64,000 nucleotides of DNA from Dillenia suffruticosa (GCA_033439265.1 JAVTVX010000031.1:977501-1041500); one strand, 5' to 3'; counted from the stretch's first letter, positions 24,794 through 36,356 are shown. Made by a program: numbers and translations. The notes: generated by a model not told the origin, from the letters alone.

Positions 24794-24815
24794 TGAAGCT
24801 GCCAGCATGATCTGG
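24794..24815 (+). ncRNA. miR167: Mature miR167 (5p)
   Basis: A 22-nt sequence with a 5' U and the canonical miR167 core. The 3' end in CUGG marks it as a d-type variant rather than the commonest form ending in CUA. Confidence 0.93.
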
Positions 24816-24944
24816 TAAAAACAAACCCATCCTTTTCTCTTTAACGTATTCCGGGTTAAGTAATATACTAGTAGATATTGTGTGTGTGGGTTTCATTCTT
24901 TGGGGTGGATGGAGTGTGTATATATATATTACATATAATTGGGG

Positions 24945-24983
24945 GGAGAGAGAGAGAGGGAGGGAGGGAGGGAGGGAGGGAGA
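24945..24983. repeat. GA and GGGA repeat in the MIR167 loop
   Basis: GAGAGAGAGA passes into about seven GGGA units. It lies between the two arms of the precursor and so lengthens the terminal loop. Confidence 0.9.
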
Positions 24984-25007
24984 GCTGAGATAGGATATGG
25001 CTTCATC

Positions 25008-25029
25008 AGGTCATCTTGCAGCTTCAATC
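25008..25029 (+). ncRNA. miR167*: miR167 star strand (3p), approximate ends
   Basis: AGGTCATCTTGCAGCTTCAA pairs with the mature strand with mismatches near its middle and one bulge. The exact ends are inferred from the 2-nt 3' overhang rule. Confidence 0.8.
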
Positions 25030-25045
25030 CCTCACACACCAACAA

Positions 25046-28000
25046 CCAATTAACCCAAGACGAAGAAGAGACTTTTCCCATTTCCGTCTGAGGTAATTTC
25101 TTATCTTTCTCTATCAACAATGCGTGTTTGTAATTTGTATCCTTTGATTTTTATTTGAATAATTATGAGAAATTTTCTTTCTTCATATGCCACCTATATA
25201 ATTCAATACTAATAATACCATGAAGCCATGTGCTTGTCCAAGTCAAATTGAACTTCTTGACAAAAATTAAAGACAATAAAATGTCACCGGTACTCTCTCT
25301 CTCTCTCTCTCCCCCTACCCTTCCCCCCCCCCCCTTCTCTCTCTAGGCGTGTTGTGGTTGTTTGATGTCTAGAATCCCAATATGAAAACAAGCTTTGCTA
25401 GCTAAGACAATAATTGGATTTGCTAGCTTTGCAAGGCGTGTTGTGGTTGTATAACTAAATATTTGGTTTCTCTCTCATCGTTTCCTGCGCTCTCTCTCTG
25501 CTGTATAACTGCAGCATTTTACAGCCTTTTGGGAAAGATAGGCTAGTCAAAGGAGGTATGATGGGGGTGTATCTGAGGTGCGTGTCCTTTATTTCTGTCA
25601 TCATGTACAAAAGGGGTCTGTTATTATTATCGACCAAACACTTTCGAAAATAAACTTCAGAAGAAATAAATAAATAATTAATTAATTAAAATAAAAATTA
25701 AAAATACTTAGACCCTCCAATTATTTGTCTTTTACCTAAAATGTCAAGCAATTTGGAGCCACATAAATGCCAAATAATTATCTATAATTATCTATATTTG
25801 TTATATATGGGTGTGTTCGAAATCAAATAAATTTTATGAAAATCGCAGAGTTTAATTTTAATTTTAATTTTTTTTATCTTGGAATAAAAAACAAAATGGA
25901 TCTGAATTATAGCTTCATAAAATATATAAATTTTCAAATTAGTTAAAAAACAGAAATTTGATAACGAAATTCACAAGTATTTATATATCGATATAAATTT
26001 ATTTTTTAATTTTCATATTATCCTAGTTTAATTAACCCTACATGGTGGGGGTGAACCTATTTTTTCTTTATCGAACTTGTGCGACTCTTCCCCCTCCATG
26101 CAATTTTCTATACGAACATCGTTTTCTTCTCCCATGTTCCTCAATCTTTTTCCATAGTCCCTCTCTTCACCTCCATTAATGTTATTTTTTTGTTGGTCAG
26201 GTTTTGATTTGAAAACTAGGTGTGCATCTAGGGTATTAATTTTGAGTTATTAAGCAGAAGATTGGGAATCATTTTTTAGGGGGGGTGGAGAAATAGAGAG
26301 AAGAGCTTAATAAACCAATTTTCAAGGATAATGCCCTTTTCCTTTTGACCCACTCTTTTGCTTTCCTTTCTGTTTCTGTTTCTGTTTCTATTTTAGTTTG
26401 GTCATCTCTCTAAACCTAATTTATCTTGTCCTCTCTCTCTCTTCCATTAGTGATAATTGTTTACACATTATCTCATCAGTAGATATATGCAGTTTTGTCC
26501 ATGGAAACATACAAGGATTATTTGTTCATGGAGACAACGATGATGGAGATGATCCTACGATGTTTAAAGAAACTATATTAGACATAAATTCTTCACAATA
26601 ACTAAAAGGCCATGAAATATTAAATAGAATCCATGTACATGTACTAAGTTTATGATATTGTTGACCCACCTGAAGGCATAATACCTATAGGGAGCAAATA
26701 AGTTCTCATGAAAAACATGAAACAAAGAGGCCAAATTGGGGGTATTACAAGCATTAAACAAGCATGTAACTTCAAAAATCCAGAATATCACCTTGTGTTC
26801 TTGAGCGGTGAGTTCATGACTCCTTTCTGAAAATCAATGCATTCCCAATGTTTCCTTATGTCTAAGGATAATTTTACATGCTTGCCGAACCTTTCCTCTC
26901 TTTACATGATAGCGGCAATAGGTACGAAGGGGTAAATGATCTTGAGGCATAGAAATAAAGTTCTCCCAGCTGGGTTTCAAGTTTTGGCTCAAGACATAAA
27001 GGTTTCGAGATATTAAACTATGGTTTTTGCTTACATACATCCGTGGTTTTGAGTTAGGCAATGAAGTTTATGTGCAAACAAGTTCTTGAGAAAAGTATTC
27101 CTTTTCTAACATGCTCTAAGTTTAGTTAAGATGTAGATGATGATGGTGGGGTATAATCTAATGCGATTTCCATGCTTTAAGTCAATAATTCTAATATATT
27201 GCTCAATAGGTTCCAACAGCCAAGTGTTGTGTCATGGAATTCGGATCCCTTTTATTGTTCAGATCATGTTTTCTAGAGAACATTTATGTTGATGACTGGG
27301 TATCAATGTATAAGTTTTTTTGCTAAGTTCCTCACATGTTTAAACTTGTGTTTTGAGGTTTGCTTTATCTATGTTCAGAAATATGCTTTAATACTGTGAT
27401 ATCAAATATGCTCTCTTATGTTTAAGGCATATATGAAAATTTAAGTTGTCGCCTTTGTCACCTAGGCATCGCTCTGGTATCTACTCAAATGTTCAAATAA
27501 AAGTTTAAAGCTTAATAAGTTTGCTGTTGTTGATGGTTTTGTCAGGCAAGCAAGGAGGACCATCTGAGCCATGCCATAGCAATACATTTATATTCTATCA
27601 ACTTTTTATGTAGTGGCCGAATAGCTATTTTTGAATGAAAACTTTGTTTGATTTTCTAAAATAAGTAATACTTTTATACATATGGATGGCAATCTGTAAA
27701 ACGTTATCTTATTTTTTATGATCTCCAAAGTTCTAATAGGGCTCCATTTCTCTTAATATGACCTAAAATGCCCAACAGTAGCATTTTAACATAATCAGCA
27801 CGGGGAAACATGCTTAAAACCATAAATAAATGCACAAATCCCATATATTTTATATATCTATCATTGGGTTTTCACATCAAACCATGGACTCGGCTGGAGC
27901 AAGACTTTATGACGAAAGAATTCGATTGCATGGAAATTATGGCGATAGGTTAATTTAAATTTTAGTGATTGTATCAAAACATTTACTATTAATCGGGTAG

Positions 28001-28117
28001 TCAAGACATACTATAGAAGGTGTTAATCATGACTTATGAGAGACATTTATCTTGGTAATTCTATTCAACACATGGGAATGAATGTTTCCAAAGAAGTCAC
28101 ACACAATAGAATAACTT
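25046..28117. other. MIR167 transcript tail and spacer
   Basis: A GT donor (GAG|GTAATTTC, at about 25091) follows the hairpin, so the primary transcript may be spliced. CT-rich tracts occur at about 25292-25330. No protein-coding exon is convincing. The ORFs near 26573-27061 have no recognisable domain. Confidence 0.4.
28110..28117. repeat. Target duplication, left, of the inverted-repeat DNA element
   Basis: AATAACTT here and at 38246-38253, directly outside the two inverted repeats. Confidence 0.6.
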
Positions 28118-28427
28118 TTGAGAAAATTATGTGTCAATTTCCTGAACCATGGGGTGAGCCAACGTTTTAGTATTTGAATTTTAAAATATAACACCTAAAC
28201 ATTCAAATTTTAAAAAGTGCAACGAAATGATCATTTCATTTCATAAGTAACGGTGATACTGTAACTATTAAAAGTTAAGTTAGATTGATGTGACTTATGA
28301 CGCGACACATGCTCAGCAATTCGTAAATGTGGCTTATGGCTGTTAAACTGAGTCCAACATCAACTACGACGGCCATGGTTGCTGCTGCATGAGAGAAGAG
28401 AGAAGAGAGAAGAGAGAAGAGAGAGAA

Positions 28428-29932
28428 CGCTAAGTGTGAATCCAATTAAAAATAAATTTCACCTATATCTAACAATATGAATATAGTGTAAGTATGGTCA
28501 TATTTATAAGAAACGGTAGATCTATTTCTTTAAAGAAAAATAAAAATAAAATGTGAGAACTTGAAAAATTATCTAAATTTAATAAAAATAAATAAATCAA
28601 TTATCTTGAGCAAAACAATTAAATAACGGAAATTAAAGAAATAAATATCAATGATAATGAAATCTAGTCAAAGGAATTATTTCTACCTTTATATACTCGA
28701 TTGATCATCGATATACAAATTATTCAATATTATATAAATAAATTGGTTATAACTATTAATTACCACAAAACGATCAATCTCTCTTTATTTTTTCGATAAT
28801 TAAGAAACTATCGTTAATTATTTTTCTAATCGAAAAATAATTCAAAAGACTCTCGTTCGATTTAGCATTTCGACAGTATTAGGATCTAGAGAAATCTAAT
28901 TTTAATTAACAAATTCTAACTTAGATTTACTTAAATTATTTTATCTAATCTCTTAATATAAGTTAAACCGCTTGCGAGATCATAAAACTATACCAATTAC
29001 CACTCTATTAAAAACACATAAATTTTACTATTTTTAAATAGTTGTAAACTATGTTATGTTTATTAAACATAGATCTCTATTTAACAAATTCAAAACAATC
29101 ATAGATATTAGGATATAGAGATTAAATAGATATTCACAAATATCAAGCCAATAAAAATTTTTAAATCTCACAATTTTCATTCATCAAGCATTCAATAATT
29201 TTTTTACTAGAAAAATAAATTAAAATAAATCATTGAAAGAAAAAACCTCACAAAATGATTTTATTGCTGTGGGAAAATAAAATGAAATTATAAGAAGAAA
29301 GATACTTTCTCGACTGCTCACTTTTCTCCCTAAAATGTGCCTCTCAAGTCAAGAAATAAGAAAATTGTGTGTCTCTAAAGCTGTCGACTGTAGCCCTCTC
29401 GGGCTGCACGCCACCTAAAACCAATGTATTACTCCTATATATATAGGAATAATAACCCTAAAATTTCTTCTTTATTCAAATTGGTTTCTAAAAAAATATA
29501 AAACTCCCTAAAAGATAATATCTTAAAAATAAAAGTTTCTAAAAGGTAAAATAACTTGAAATTTACATTTTCAAAAAATTCTTTTCCTAAATATTAGGAA
29601 TAAAATAAAAATTTTTAATATTTTCAATTCCATTTCAATTTATTCTTGAATGTACAATTGGGAAAAAAATTTTACTGTAGTAATCTTAAAAATTTCTTGC
29701 ATTCTCTCCTTTTAATCAACGTACTCAAGTGCTAATAAAAGAGTATTGCTATTCAATTTTTCATTTTTTGTATAATTGCTCCAATTTAACTCATTGTTCT
29801 TCACTTTCTTAAATAAACTTTCTCCATCAATTCTAACATATCAAATATCACAAAATATAAATATTGGTATAATATTTATTCAAAAATAAAGTAAAATTAA
29901 TCACAAATATTACACACATTTAATCTCTATCA
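28428..29932 (-). repeat. LTR of the Athila element (3' LTR in element orientation)
   Basis: It matches 36357-37865 over its whole length with scattered substitutions, for example CACAAAACGATCAATCTCTC, CACAAAATGATTTTATTG and ATTACACACATTTAA in both. The terminal TG at its left end is mutated. Confidence 0.9.
29434..29447 (-). promoter_or_regulatory. TATA box region of the Athila 3' LTR
   Basis: CCTATATATATAGG, a palindromic TATA sequence, is matched by CCTATTTATATAGG in the other LTR (about 37365-37378). Conservation in both copies supports a core promoter role. The start site is not determined. Confidence 0.5.
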
Positions 29933-29946
29933 AATCCCCCCATACA
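29933..29946 (-). other. Polypurine tract of the Athila element
   Basis: On the minus strand GTATGGGGGGATT stands directly before the TGATAG start of the 3' LTR. Confidence 0.75.
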
Positions 29947-31740
29947 CATTTAAGCATCCCAAATTCAAATAAAACTAAAATTAACCAACTTATTTTTTTT
30001 TTCAAACTTTCAAGTCAATAAATACTACAAGAGTTAAATCAAAAATATAATCGAAATAGCAAATACTTTACAGCGTTCTGTACTTAAACAACCACTAAAT
30101 ATTCCAACAGTTCTATATGAAATCCAAATAGTAAGATTCGACAATTCTCTCCAAGGGTTCACTCAAATGCACTGAAAAGGGTGAACTCCCAAATCAATAA
30201 TATGGAATGACATTACCATATATTTACAAATATATTAAATTTCCACCACTTAAAAATTTGAATTTCATACATCAATTTAAAAGTTTTCTGTTTGGTTGTA
30301 ACGAAATTTTGGTTAAGAGTATGATAAATGTGATATTTGAGAGTTAAAAATGTACCAAAGAAAATATATAATTAATCCACACAATTTTCATGGTGTTAAC
30401 CAATCTTTGCCTCAAACAAATAGTAGACAGAATCGACTTCTTGCTTCCCAGATAAATGTCAACTAATTTCTCAATTTTTATAACTGAAGTGTAAATGAAT
30501 GAAATTTCAATCAAGACACAACACTTCTCTTTCTCATCTTTTTTTTTTTTATTTTTTTTCTCTGTTTTTCTTTTCTTTTTTTTAATCATTCATTTTTTTA
30601 TTTTCTTCTTCATTTTTTTTTCTTTTTTCGATCTTTTTCTCTCATTTTTTTTTGCTTTTTTTTTTAATATTTATCATTTCCGTGAAAACATCAAAACTTA
30701 ACCTTATAATCATCAACTTTCTATTGTGACAAATACAAAACAAAAATCATGCAATTAACTATATATACACCTTTGGAACAAGGGTTTGAAATGAAAGCTA
30801 AAATTAAAGGTTTGATATTGTATTGAGGGTATTTTAAAGAAGAAAATGGAGTAAAGGCTCAAATTGGTTAACTAGCGGTTTAAGAAATCAAGGTAGGGTA
30901 ATTTTAAAAAGCCGAAAAGGGGTAAAACCTAAGTGTCTTTGTTATTTCGATGGATGAAATCCTAAAATCTGATTTCGAAATACATAACAAAGCAAGTTAT
31001 AGAATATATAATCCAAGTGCGATAATCATTCATCAAGAAAAATAATTTCAAGCACAAAAAATGAAATTGCTCATTTTCGGCTCAAAATTTCACTTTTTAA
31101 ATAAACTTTGTGTCAATTTTTACATGTTCATGATACAAAGGAAAATATGTAGGACATGAGCAGCCATTTCAAGCATATAAAACTATTGATACAAGTTATT
31201 TTCAAACATCTCCAACCCACCAAATAACATACATAAACTAAAAAAGTTTAGAATTTTTTTCATCATTTTTTTATTTTTTTTTATTTTTTTTATTTTTTAT
31301 TTAAAGAATCAAAACCTAACTAATACAGCAAAGAATACAAATATAATGTCAAGAACTAAAATAGAAAAGAAAACACCTAACATCCCCCACACCTAAATCA
31401 TATATTATCCCCAATGTAAGCTTAAGTTGAAAGATAAAAAATGCATAAAATCAATCAAGTAAAATAAAAGAAAGAGAATAAAGAAATAAAAGAGGAATGT
31501 GAGAACAATACGGTAGAGTGGAGAATGGAGGATCAATTCCAATGAATTCAAAAAAAGAGCTAACATGTGGGCACGCCATAAATATCAAGTATTTCTGTCT
31601 ATTCCTGAAACTTAAAGGTGAAGAGAGAAACCCTAAAAAAATGAAAGGTAAAATGTAAGAAGTTAAGTTCAATCGTTTCTCTCTCTTTTTTTATTTTTTT
31701 TATTTTTATTTATTTATTTATTTTATTTTTGGCCATAAAT
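29947..31740. other. Long 3' non-coding region of the Athila element
   Basis: AT-rich, with T-rich low-complexity tracts (about 30540-30665, 31255-31300, 31680-31730). Athila elements often carry an extra ORF here. I see no recognisable domain, only short frames. Confidence 0.5.
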
Positions 31741-31744
31741 GAAA

Positions 31745-32010
31745 GTGGTTTAGAGTGTGGGCACACCCTAAACTAGGAGTGTTGCTGTCCATGCAATGAA
31801 ATATATGCTTCCTTGGAATAAATGAAATTAGTTTAGGGCGTGGGCACGCCCTAAACAAAGAGCATATATGTCAATATGTTCCTGTGTTAGCAGAAATGAT
31901 ATTGGCTTAAGGTGTGGGCACGCCTTAAGCAAGGAGTGCTTTTGTCCGTTTGTACTCTTTTTGGCAGAAATGAATTTGACTTAAGGCGTGGGCCCACCTT
32001 GAGCAAGGAG
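31745..32010. repeat. Tandem array of conserved stem-loops in the Athila 3' region
   Basis: Four copies spaced 83, 74 and 74 bp each contain an inverted repeat around GTGGGCAC. Copy 1 is at 31749-31772, copy 2 at 31831-31856, copy 3 at 31905-31930 and copy 4 at 31980-32003. Copy 2 has perfect 12-bp arms (GTTTAGGGCGTG / CACGCCCTAAAC). Copy 3 has GCTTAAGGTGTG / CACGCCTTAAGC. Several differences between copies occur in pairs that keep base pairing. A partial copy (TGTGGGCACGCC) is at about 31566. Confidence 0.85.
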
Positions 32011-32177
32011 CACTTTTGGTCAAATTTTTTTTCAAGCCTAAATTAAGCCAACATAAATGAGAATAAATAAACAAAAATAAAAATAAATAAATAAATCATA
32101 AAGAAAATATTTTATTGTCTCCCAATAAGCGCCCTTATTTAGTTTCTCTTGCTCGACATGATTTTCTCGTTTCAACT

Positions 32178-32995
32178 TTACTCAAATATTGGTTCAGTCA
32201 ATCTAGACTTCAATTTGTTTGGTAAGAATTTCAATCTTGAAATAAAATAAAGGATTTTTGGGGTTACCATTGATTGCTTTCGGTATGAGAGTTTGTCTTG
32301 GAAAAATTTGTCCCATTTTGAAAAATTATTTGTCAAATTCTCCTTAAATACAGAATCCAATTCATTTTACACAAAATTAACATGTATAATGAAATCCATC
32401 TTCTTCTCATCATTTTGTTTCTGAGAATGTGCCAACCTATCAGGAAAATGAGGAAAAATAGTTAGTTTCAAATTTGAATCATTTGGTACATCACTTACCT
32501 TTCTTGTTGTAGCATCGAGAGGTATTGTTTCCCTTTTGTTTTCCTCTTCTTTATGTGCCTCTTTTGATAAAAAATTATGTACTTCTTTTCCATCTTTGAG
32601 TAGCATAGCACTTCTATTCTCCCTTAGATTAACCTCAACTTGAGATGATAATTTTTCTTGATTGGTTTCAATTTTGCTTATTACTGTCGTCAATTATAAC
32701 ACTTGATACCGAGAATTTGAATACTTATTCTTGTTTCCTACATAAAACTTTTAAAAAGATTCTCAAAGGCTTGTTCTCAGCTCTGTAGAGGTTGTTGCGG
32801 TTGGAATGGTGATCTTCCATAAAATTGTAACAGAAATTCTTGTGATCTAGCTCCATAGCTTAGATTTGACCGATCTTCCCAATCTTGATTGTAGGTGTTT
32901 GAATAAAAATCATATGTTTTATTAGCTTGCCCTGAAAATTCACCGATAACATTCAATTGTGCGTTAAACTTCTCTATAAGGATAGGACATGTCAC
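32178..32995 (-). pseudogene. Athila gag 3' part fused to the integrase C-terminus
   Basis: Minus-strand frames give gag text (CPILIEKFNAQLNVIGEF, then YDFYSNTYNQDW, then NLSYG) from 32989, then PHFPDRLAHSQKQNDEKK near 32440. Soon after, at 32360-32178, comes KILYFISRLKFLPNKLKSRLTEP, the end of an Athila integrase (usual [22 protein letters not shown]). Everything between gag and the integrase end, more than 2.5 kb in a full element, has been deleted. Confidence 0.75.
32985..32989. repeat. Target duplication GGACA, left of the solo LTR
   Basis: GGACA is repeated at 35938-35942. Removing the interval 32990-35942 restores the Athila gag frame across DMCPILIEKF, which confirms the insertion point. 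Confidence 0.85.
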
Positions 32996-34081
32996 ACCCC
33001 GAACCAGGATCGTGAACAGTTGCCCGTTGTCCCTGGATGCCGGCTGTATTTTTACAGAAAATCGGACAGAACCTCCCCATAAATCGGAGGTTTCCCATGT
33101 ACAATTTCACCTGTATATGACATTCATCCTGTAAAAATAAACAATTGGTCATCCCGGCCTCTCCAAAATCAACAAATACCACAGCTAACATCCAGAACAA
33201 CGCAAGGCTATAAAGTTTCTAATAGTCCCAGCAACAGACCTCTACTGTCATACCCAACTGGAGCATGAGCAGCCGCCACACCGAGCGGACTTAAATTTTA
33301 CGCATATATAAAATAAATTCTCAAATTATTTTTAAATATTTACAAATGCCTCAATGCAATAAAATAAATTAATATGAGAGTTTCAAGAATAAATGTCCAT
33401 AATTTATATAGTCATCCCAAAAAAAATTTATATAAATATATTGATCAAACTAAAATCTCCAATACATAATAATATCACCAATCATCGTAGCGGAAGAGAT
33501 GGAAAATATCCATACCCAAACCCAGTGATATCTCCTCGGTCCAACACTAATCCTGTGGGAAAGAAAGTGAGGGGTGAGTATCTATGGGAGGATACTCAGT
33601 AAGTGAGGGGATTGATATCATACTATCAATATCTAGAGTGAACTTGGAGTGTCAAAGCATAAGATAAGAAAATATCCACAGTGTGCAAACCGATCATGTT
33701 ATTTCAAAATCATATATAATACGCACACATCAGAAAGCAAGATATGCATCCAATATTTACATCAATATCGTGAAGAGCCGGCCAATGAAATATTCCCGGC
33801 AATGGTCTACCTCGACCAAGGACGGCGCATTAGGGGTTTTTCCAAATGCAAGTATTAAATAATGGCTCTCTGCCCTAATATTGGCCACAGGTTACCCCAA
33901 CTAGTCTGCAAATAATAATAATGTACATATAACTAGTCGGTCGTGTATGGTGCCCCCGCCTGGTGCTAGACGGAGCCGTACTCAATGACGATCTGGCGGA
34001 TACCTCCAGTCGAAGCGTATCCGGGCACAAGGGGTGCCTCTACCAGATGTCTTTCGTAGCTACGGATCACAATATCATATT

Positions 34082-34212
34082 GGCCGGGCACGTAGCCCCA
34101 TGCATCCCATCACCAAGTCGGCCGGGCATATAGCCCCATGCATAATATCATAACGTCGGCCGGGCATACAGCCCAATGCATAATATCATAAAGTCGGCCG
34201 GGCATACAACCC
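34082..34212. repeat. 38-bp tandem repeat in the solo LTR
   Basis: GGCCGGGCAY starts at 34082, 34120, 34158 and 34196, an exact 38-bp period. Each unit contains a short GGGC...GCCC inverted repeat. Confidence 0.9.
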
Positions 34213-35097
34213 AAATATATAAGTAAATCCATTTAAAACCATGTGCCAATACAGTGAAAGCATTAAAACATATCAATATGTCGAAAATATGGCACAATAT
34301 TCAATTATCAAAACTCATTGATGCATATCAATAAAGTCAGAATTTAAGACACTCCAAAGGTCACAAAATATTTCATAAAATATTCAAAAATCCTAACAAT
34401 CATACATTTTGCCGAAACATGTCATTTAAAAAGTATTTTTGAAACATGGTTTTCAATCAATAGCGAATGTCAAAATCCCACTCACAGTTTTAGGGATGGT
34501 GGTCACTCCCTATTTTCAAAACAAATTCAATCAGCTTTCTCGAGTCTCCAAAAAGATCAACCTAATCAGATCATCAAAATTGAATATCAATTTCTCAAGT
34601 ATCTTTAGGGTTTATCCGAAAGACATGAAATATACAATATATTCCACTTTATGGCTCATTTCATTCCAACCCTACAATTCAGATACTTTCATGCATATTT
34701 CAAAGTTTAATTCTAAGGGAAACTATTCGAATTCACTCGACAAAATTTTATGATTCTATAATATGCTCCTTTCGTATCAGATCATCTAGTTTCTATAACA
34801 TTTTATACTTAACCTTCAAAGTTACATATAATCATTTCAGAAAATGTATTCTATTCGCATGCTACTTACACTCTAAACTTATACAGAACCTTTCATCTTA
34901 GATTCATTCAATTTATCAATTAGAGCCGAAATCTCCTCACCTAGGGTTTTCCCGAAGCGCCGAATTTCATCTGAAAGTCGCTTCGGTCACTCCAAAGTCT
35001 GTAGGGTTTCCTATCAAAATAAGATTTATTTGTTAGATCTAAACACTTAGATCAAAAGCAAAACCCTAAGTCATTTACCTGCATAGAGGTTCGTGGG

Positions 35098-35580
35098 CTG
35101 TCACGGGCTCGTGGGTTCGTAGTCTGTGGGCCAGTGGGCTAGCAGGCCGGCGGGCCTGCGGGCTGGCGGGCTTGCGGACTGGAGGGCCTGCGGGCTGGCG
35201 GCCCTGCAGGCTGGTGGGCCTGCGGGCTGGTGCTCACCCGTGCACTGGTGCGCTGTGCTGGTGCGCGCTCATGCGCCGGCTCGCGCGCGCTCGTGTGCTG
35301 GGCCACGCCCCCGTGCGCTGGGCCTCGCGCCCGTGCACGCTGGGCCCCACGCTCTCGTGCACGCTGGGCCGCGCGCACTGGTGCGCCGGCTCGCGCGCTC
35401 GCGGCCTGGGTCCTGCTCGCGGCCTAGGCTCGCACTGCGGGCTGGGTCCTGCTCGCGGCCTGGGCTCGTGCTGCGGGCTGGGTCCTGCTCGGGGCCTGGC
35501 TCGCGCTGCAGGCTCGAACTGTGGCGGAAGGCGGTGCTCGCGGAGGCTCGCGGCGGAGGAAGGCAAGGCGGAGAGAGTAC
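35098..35580. repeat. GC-rich low-complexity block in the solo LTR
   Basis: Built from degenerate GGCCTGCGGGCTGGCGGG-like and CTCGCGGCCTGGGC-like units. It is far more GC-rich than its surroundings and opens long frames on both strands that are compositional artefacts. Confidence 0.85.
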
Positions 35581-35619
35581 GATCGCGATGAGAGATCGCG
35601 AGGAAATGAGCCACGGGAG

Positions 35620-35649
35620 AAAGAAGAAGAAGAAGAAGAAGAAGAAGAA

Positions 35650-35680
<31 letters not shown>

Positions 35681-35792
35681 AAGGAGGAGGAGAAGGAGAA
35701 GGAGAAGGAGGAGACGATGGCGGCGGCGGCGGTGGCGGTGGAAGGCGCGGGCCAGCAACCGAAGGAGGAGAGCCGCGGGAAGATGAAAGGTT

Positions 35793-35842
<50 letters not shown>
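35620..35842. repeat. GAA, GGCGGC and GA microsatellites in the solo LTR
   Basis: A GAA-type run (about 35623-35690), a GCG-rich stretch (about 35715-35745) and a GA run (about 35796-35840). Confidence 0.9.
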
Positions 35843-35844
<2 letters not shown>

Positions 35845-35937
35845 AGGGGAATTAGGGCTTTAGCCCTAATTCAATTTGGGGAGGGCCAAAACGCTGCGTT
35901 TTGGCTCTTCTTTTTTTTTTTTTAGTTTGGTGTTAAA

Positions 35938-36330
35938 GGACACATGTCGGTTGGGTGATCCAGACTCGAGCAAATTCCGCATACCTTTACTTGATATACC
36001 TGTCCTACAACCAACCTTTCCACCATAGAAGTTAGAAAATCTAATTTGTGTTCAAGGAAAGAAATACTCATCTCATTGATGCATTTTAAAACATCGTGTT
36101 GTCCCCCAAACTGTTGTGCATCTGCTGTCATATTAAGAAAATTACTGTAAAAAGAATGTTCATTAAAATCATAGATTAACAACTCCCTTAAAGTTTTTTG
36201 AGTGGCCATATCTTCGTGTCTAAAATCCTTCTCTTTTATGTCCTTGAAAATTTCCGACAAGTTCCCTGCAAAGGGTTAGTTTTGAAAACAAGGGGAAAAC
36301 AAAACTTAAAATAAATAAATCTCTTAACAC
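35938..36330 (-). pseudogene. Athila gag, N-terminal and central pieces
   Basis: The minus-strand frame from 36260 reads ATQKTLRELL, then MTADAQQFGG, then LDFLTSMVERLVVGQ and VCGICSSLDHPTDMCP, ending at the solo LTR insertion. TLREL is the usual gag start region. The jump to the TADAQQFG segment shows that the central gag domain is deleted. CGIC...HPTDMC is the cysteine-rich motif of Athila gag. Confidence 0.8.
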
Positions 36331-36352
36331 CATTTCTCGATACGGCATCAAA
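36331..36352 (-). other. Primer binding site of the Athila element, degenerate
   Basis: The minus strand next to the 5' LTR reads TGATGCCGTATCGAGAAATGG, a mutated form of the TGGCGCCGTTGCCGGGGA-type site (tRNA-Asp) common in Athila elements. Confidence 0.6.
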
Positions 36353-36356
36353 ATTT

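Larger units (their letters stand above)
24775..25045 (+). ncRNA. MIR167: MIR167 precursor hairpin
   Basis: The 5' arm (24785-24820) holds a sequence identical to the plant miR167 family: it begins TGAAGCTGCC at 24794 and ends TGATCTGG at 24815, 22 nt. The 3' arm (25005-25030) holds CAGGTCATCTTGCAGCTTCA, which pairs with it across nearly the full length with a few bulges and mismatches. Flanking bases extend the stem (GAGAGG upstream, CCCTCAC downstream). The loop is long, about 190 nt, with a GA and GGGA repeat, as in the long-loop members of the family. The product guides AGO1 cleavage of AUXIN RESPONSE FACTOR 6 and 8 transcripts. The gene stands alone in the window, more than 15 kb from any other host gene. 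Confidence 0.93.
32990..35937 (-). mobile_element. Solo LTR of a Del/Tekay-type Gypsy element
   Basis: 2948 bp, starting TGTCACACC and ending GGTGTTAAA, which is the matching inverted end (GGTGTGACA) with two changes. GGACA flanks both sides. No internal gag-pol, PBS or PPT is present, as expected after LTR-LTR recombination. Read on the minus strand, it shares text with the 5' LTR at 40586-43571: CCTTGGTCGAGGTAGACCATT (about 33800-33821) against CCTTGATCGTGGTAGACCATT (about 42750). So both come from related families. It holds a 38-bp tandem array and a strongly GC-rich block. Confidence 0.8.

Noticed and set aside
24379..24808. Minus-strand ORFs of 117-119 codons at the MIR167 locus
   Set aside because: Built from the CT/GA and A/T runs. 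They lie opposite to the miRNA gene and show no domain.
26398..27061. Short ORFs downstream of MIR167
   Set aside because: No similarity that I can name and no splice-consistent neighbours.
28110..28428. GA-rich repeat at 28391-28427 as a simple microsatellite only
   Set aside because: It is a microsatellite, but also the insertion point of the Athila element. GAGAA there matches the right flank, so it was treated as the target site, with the caution that the repeat makes chance matching easier.
35126..35863. Long plus-strand ORF (245 codons), with long frames also on the minus strand in the same place
   Set aside because: The frames come from the GC-rich repeat block and microsatellites inside a solo LTR. 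They are open on both strands, low in complexity, and match no protein family.
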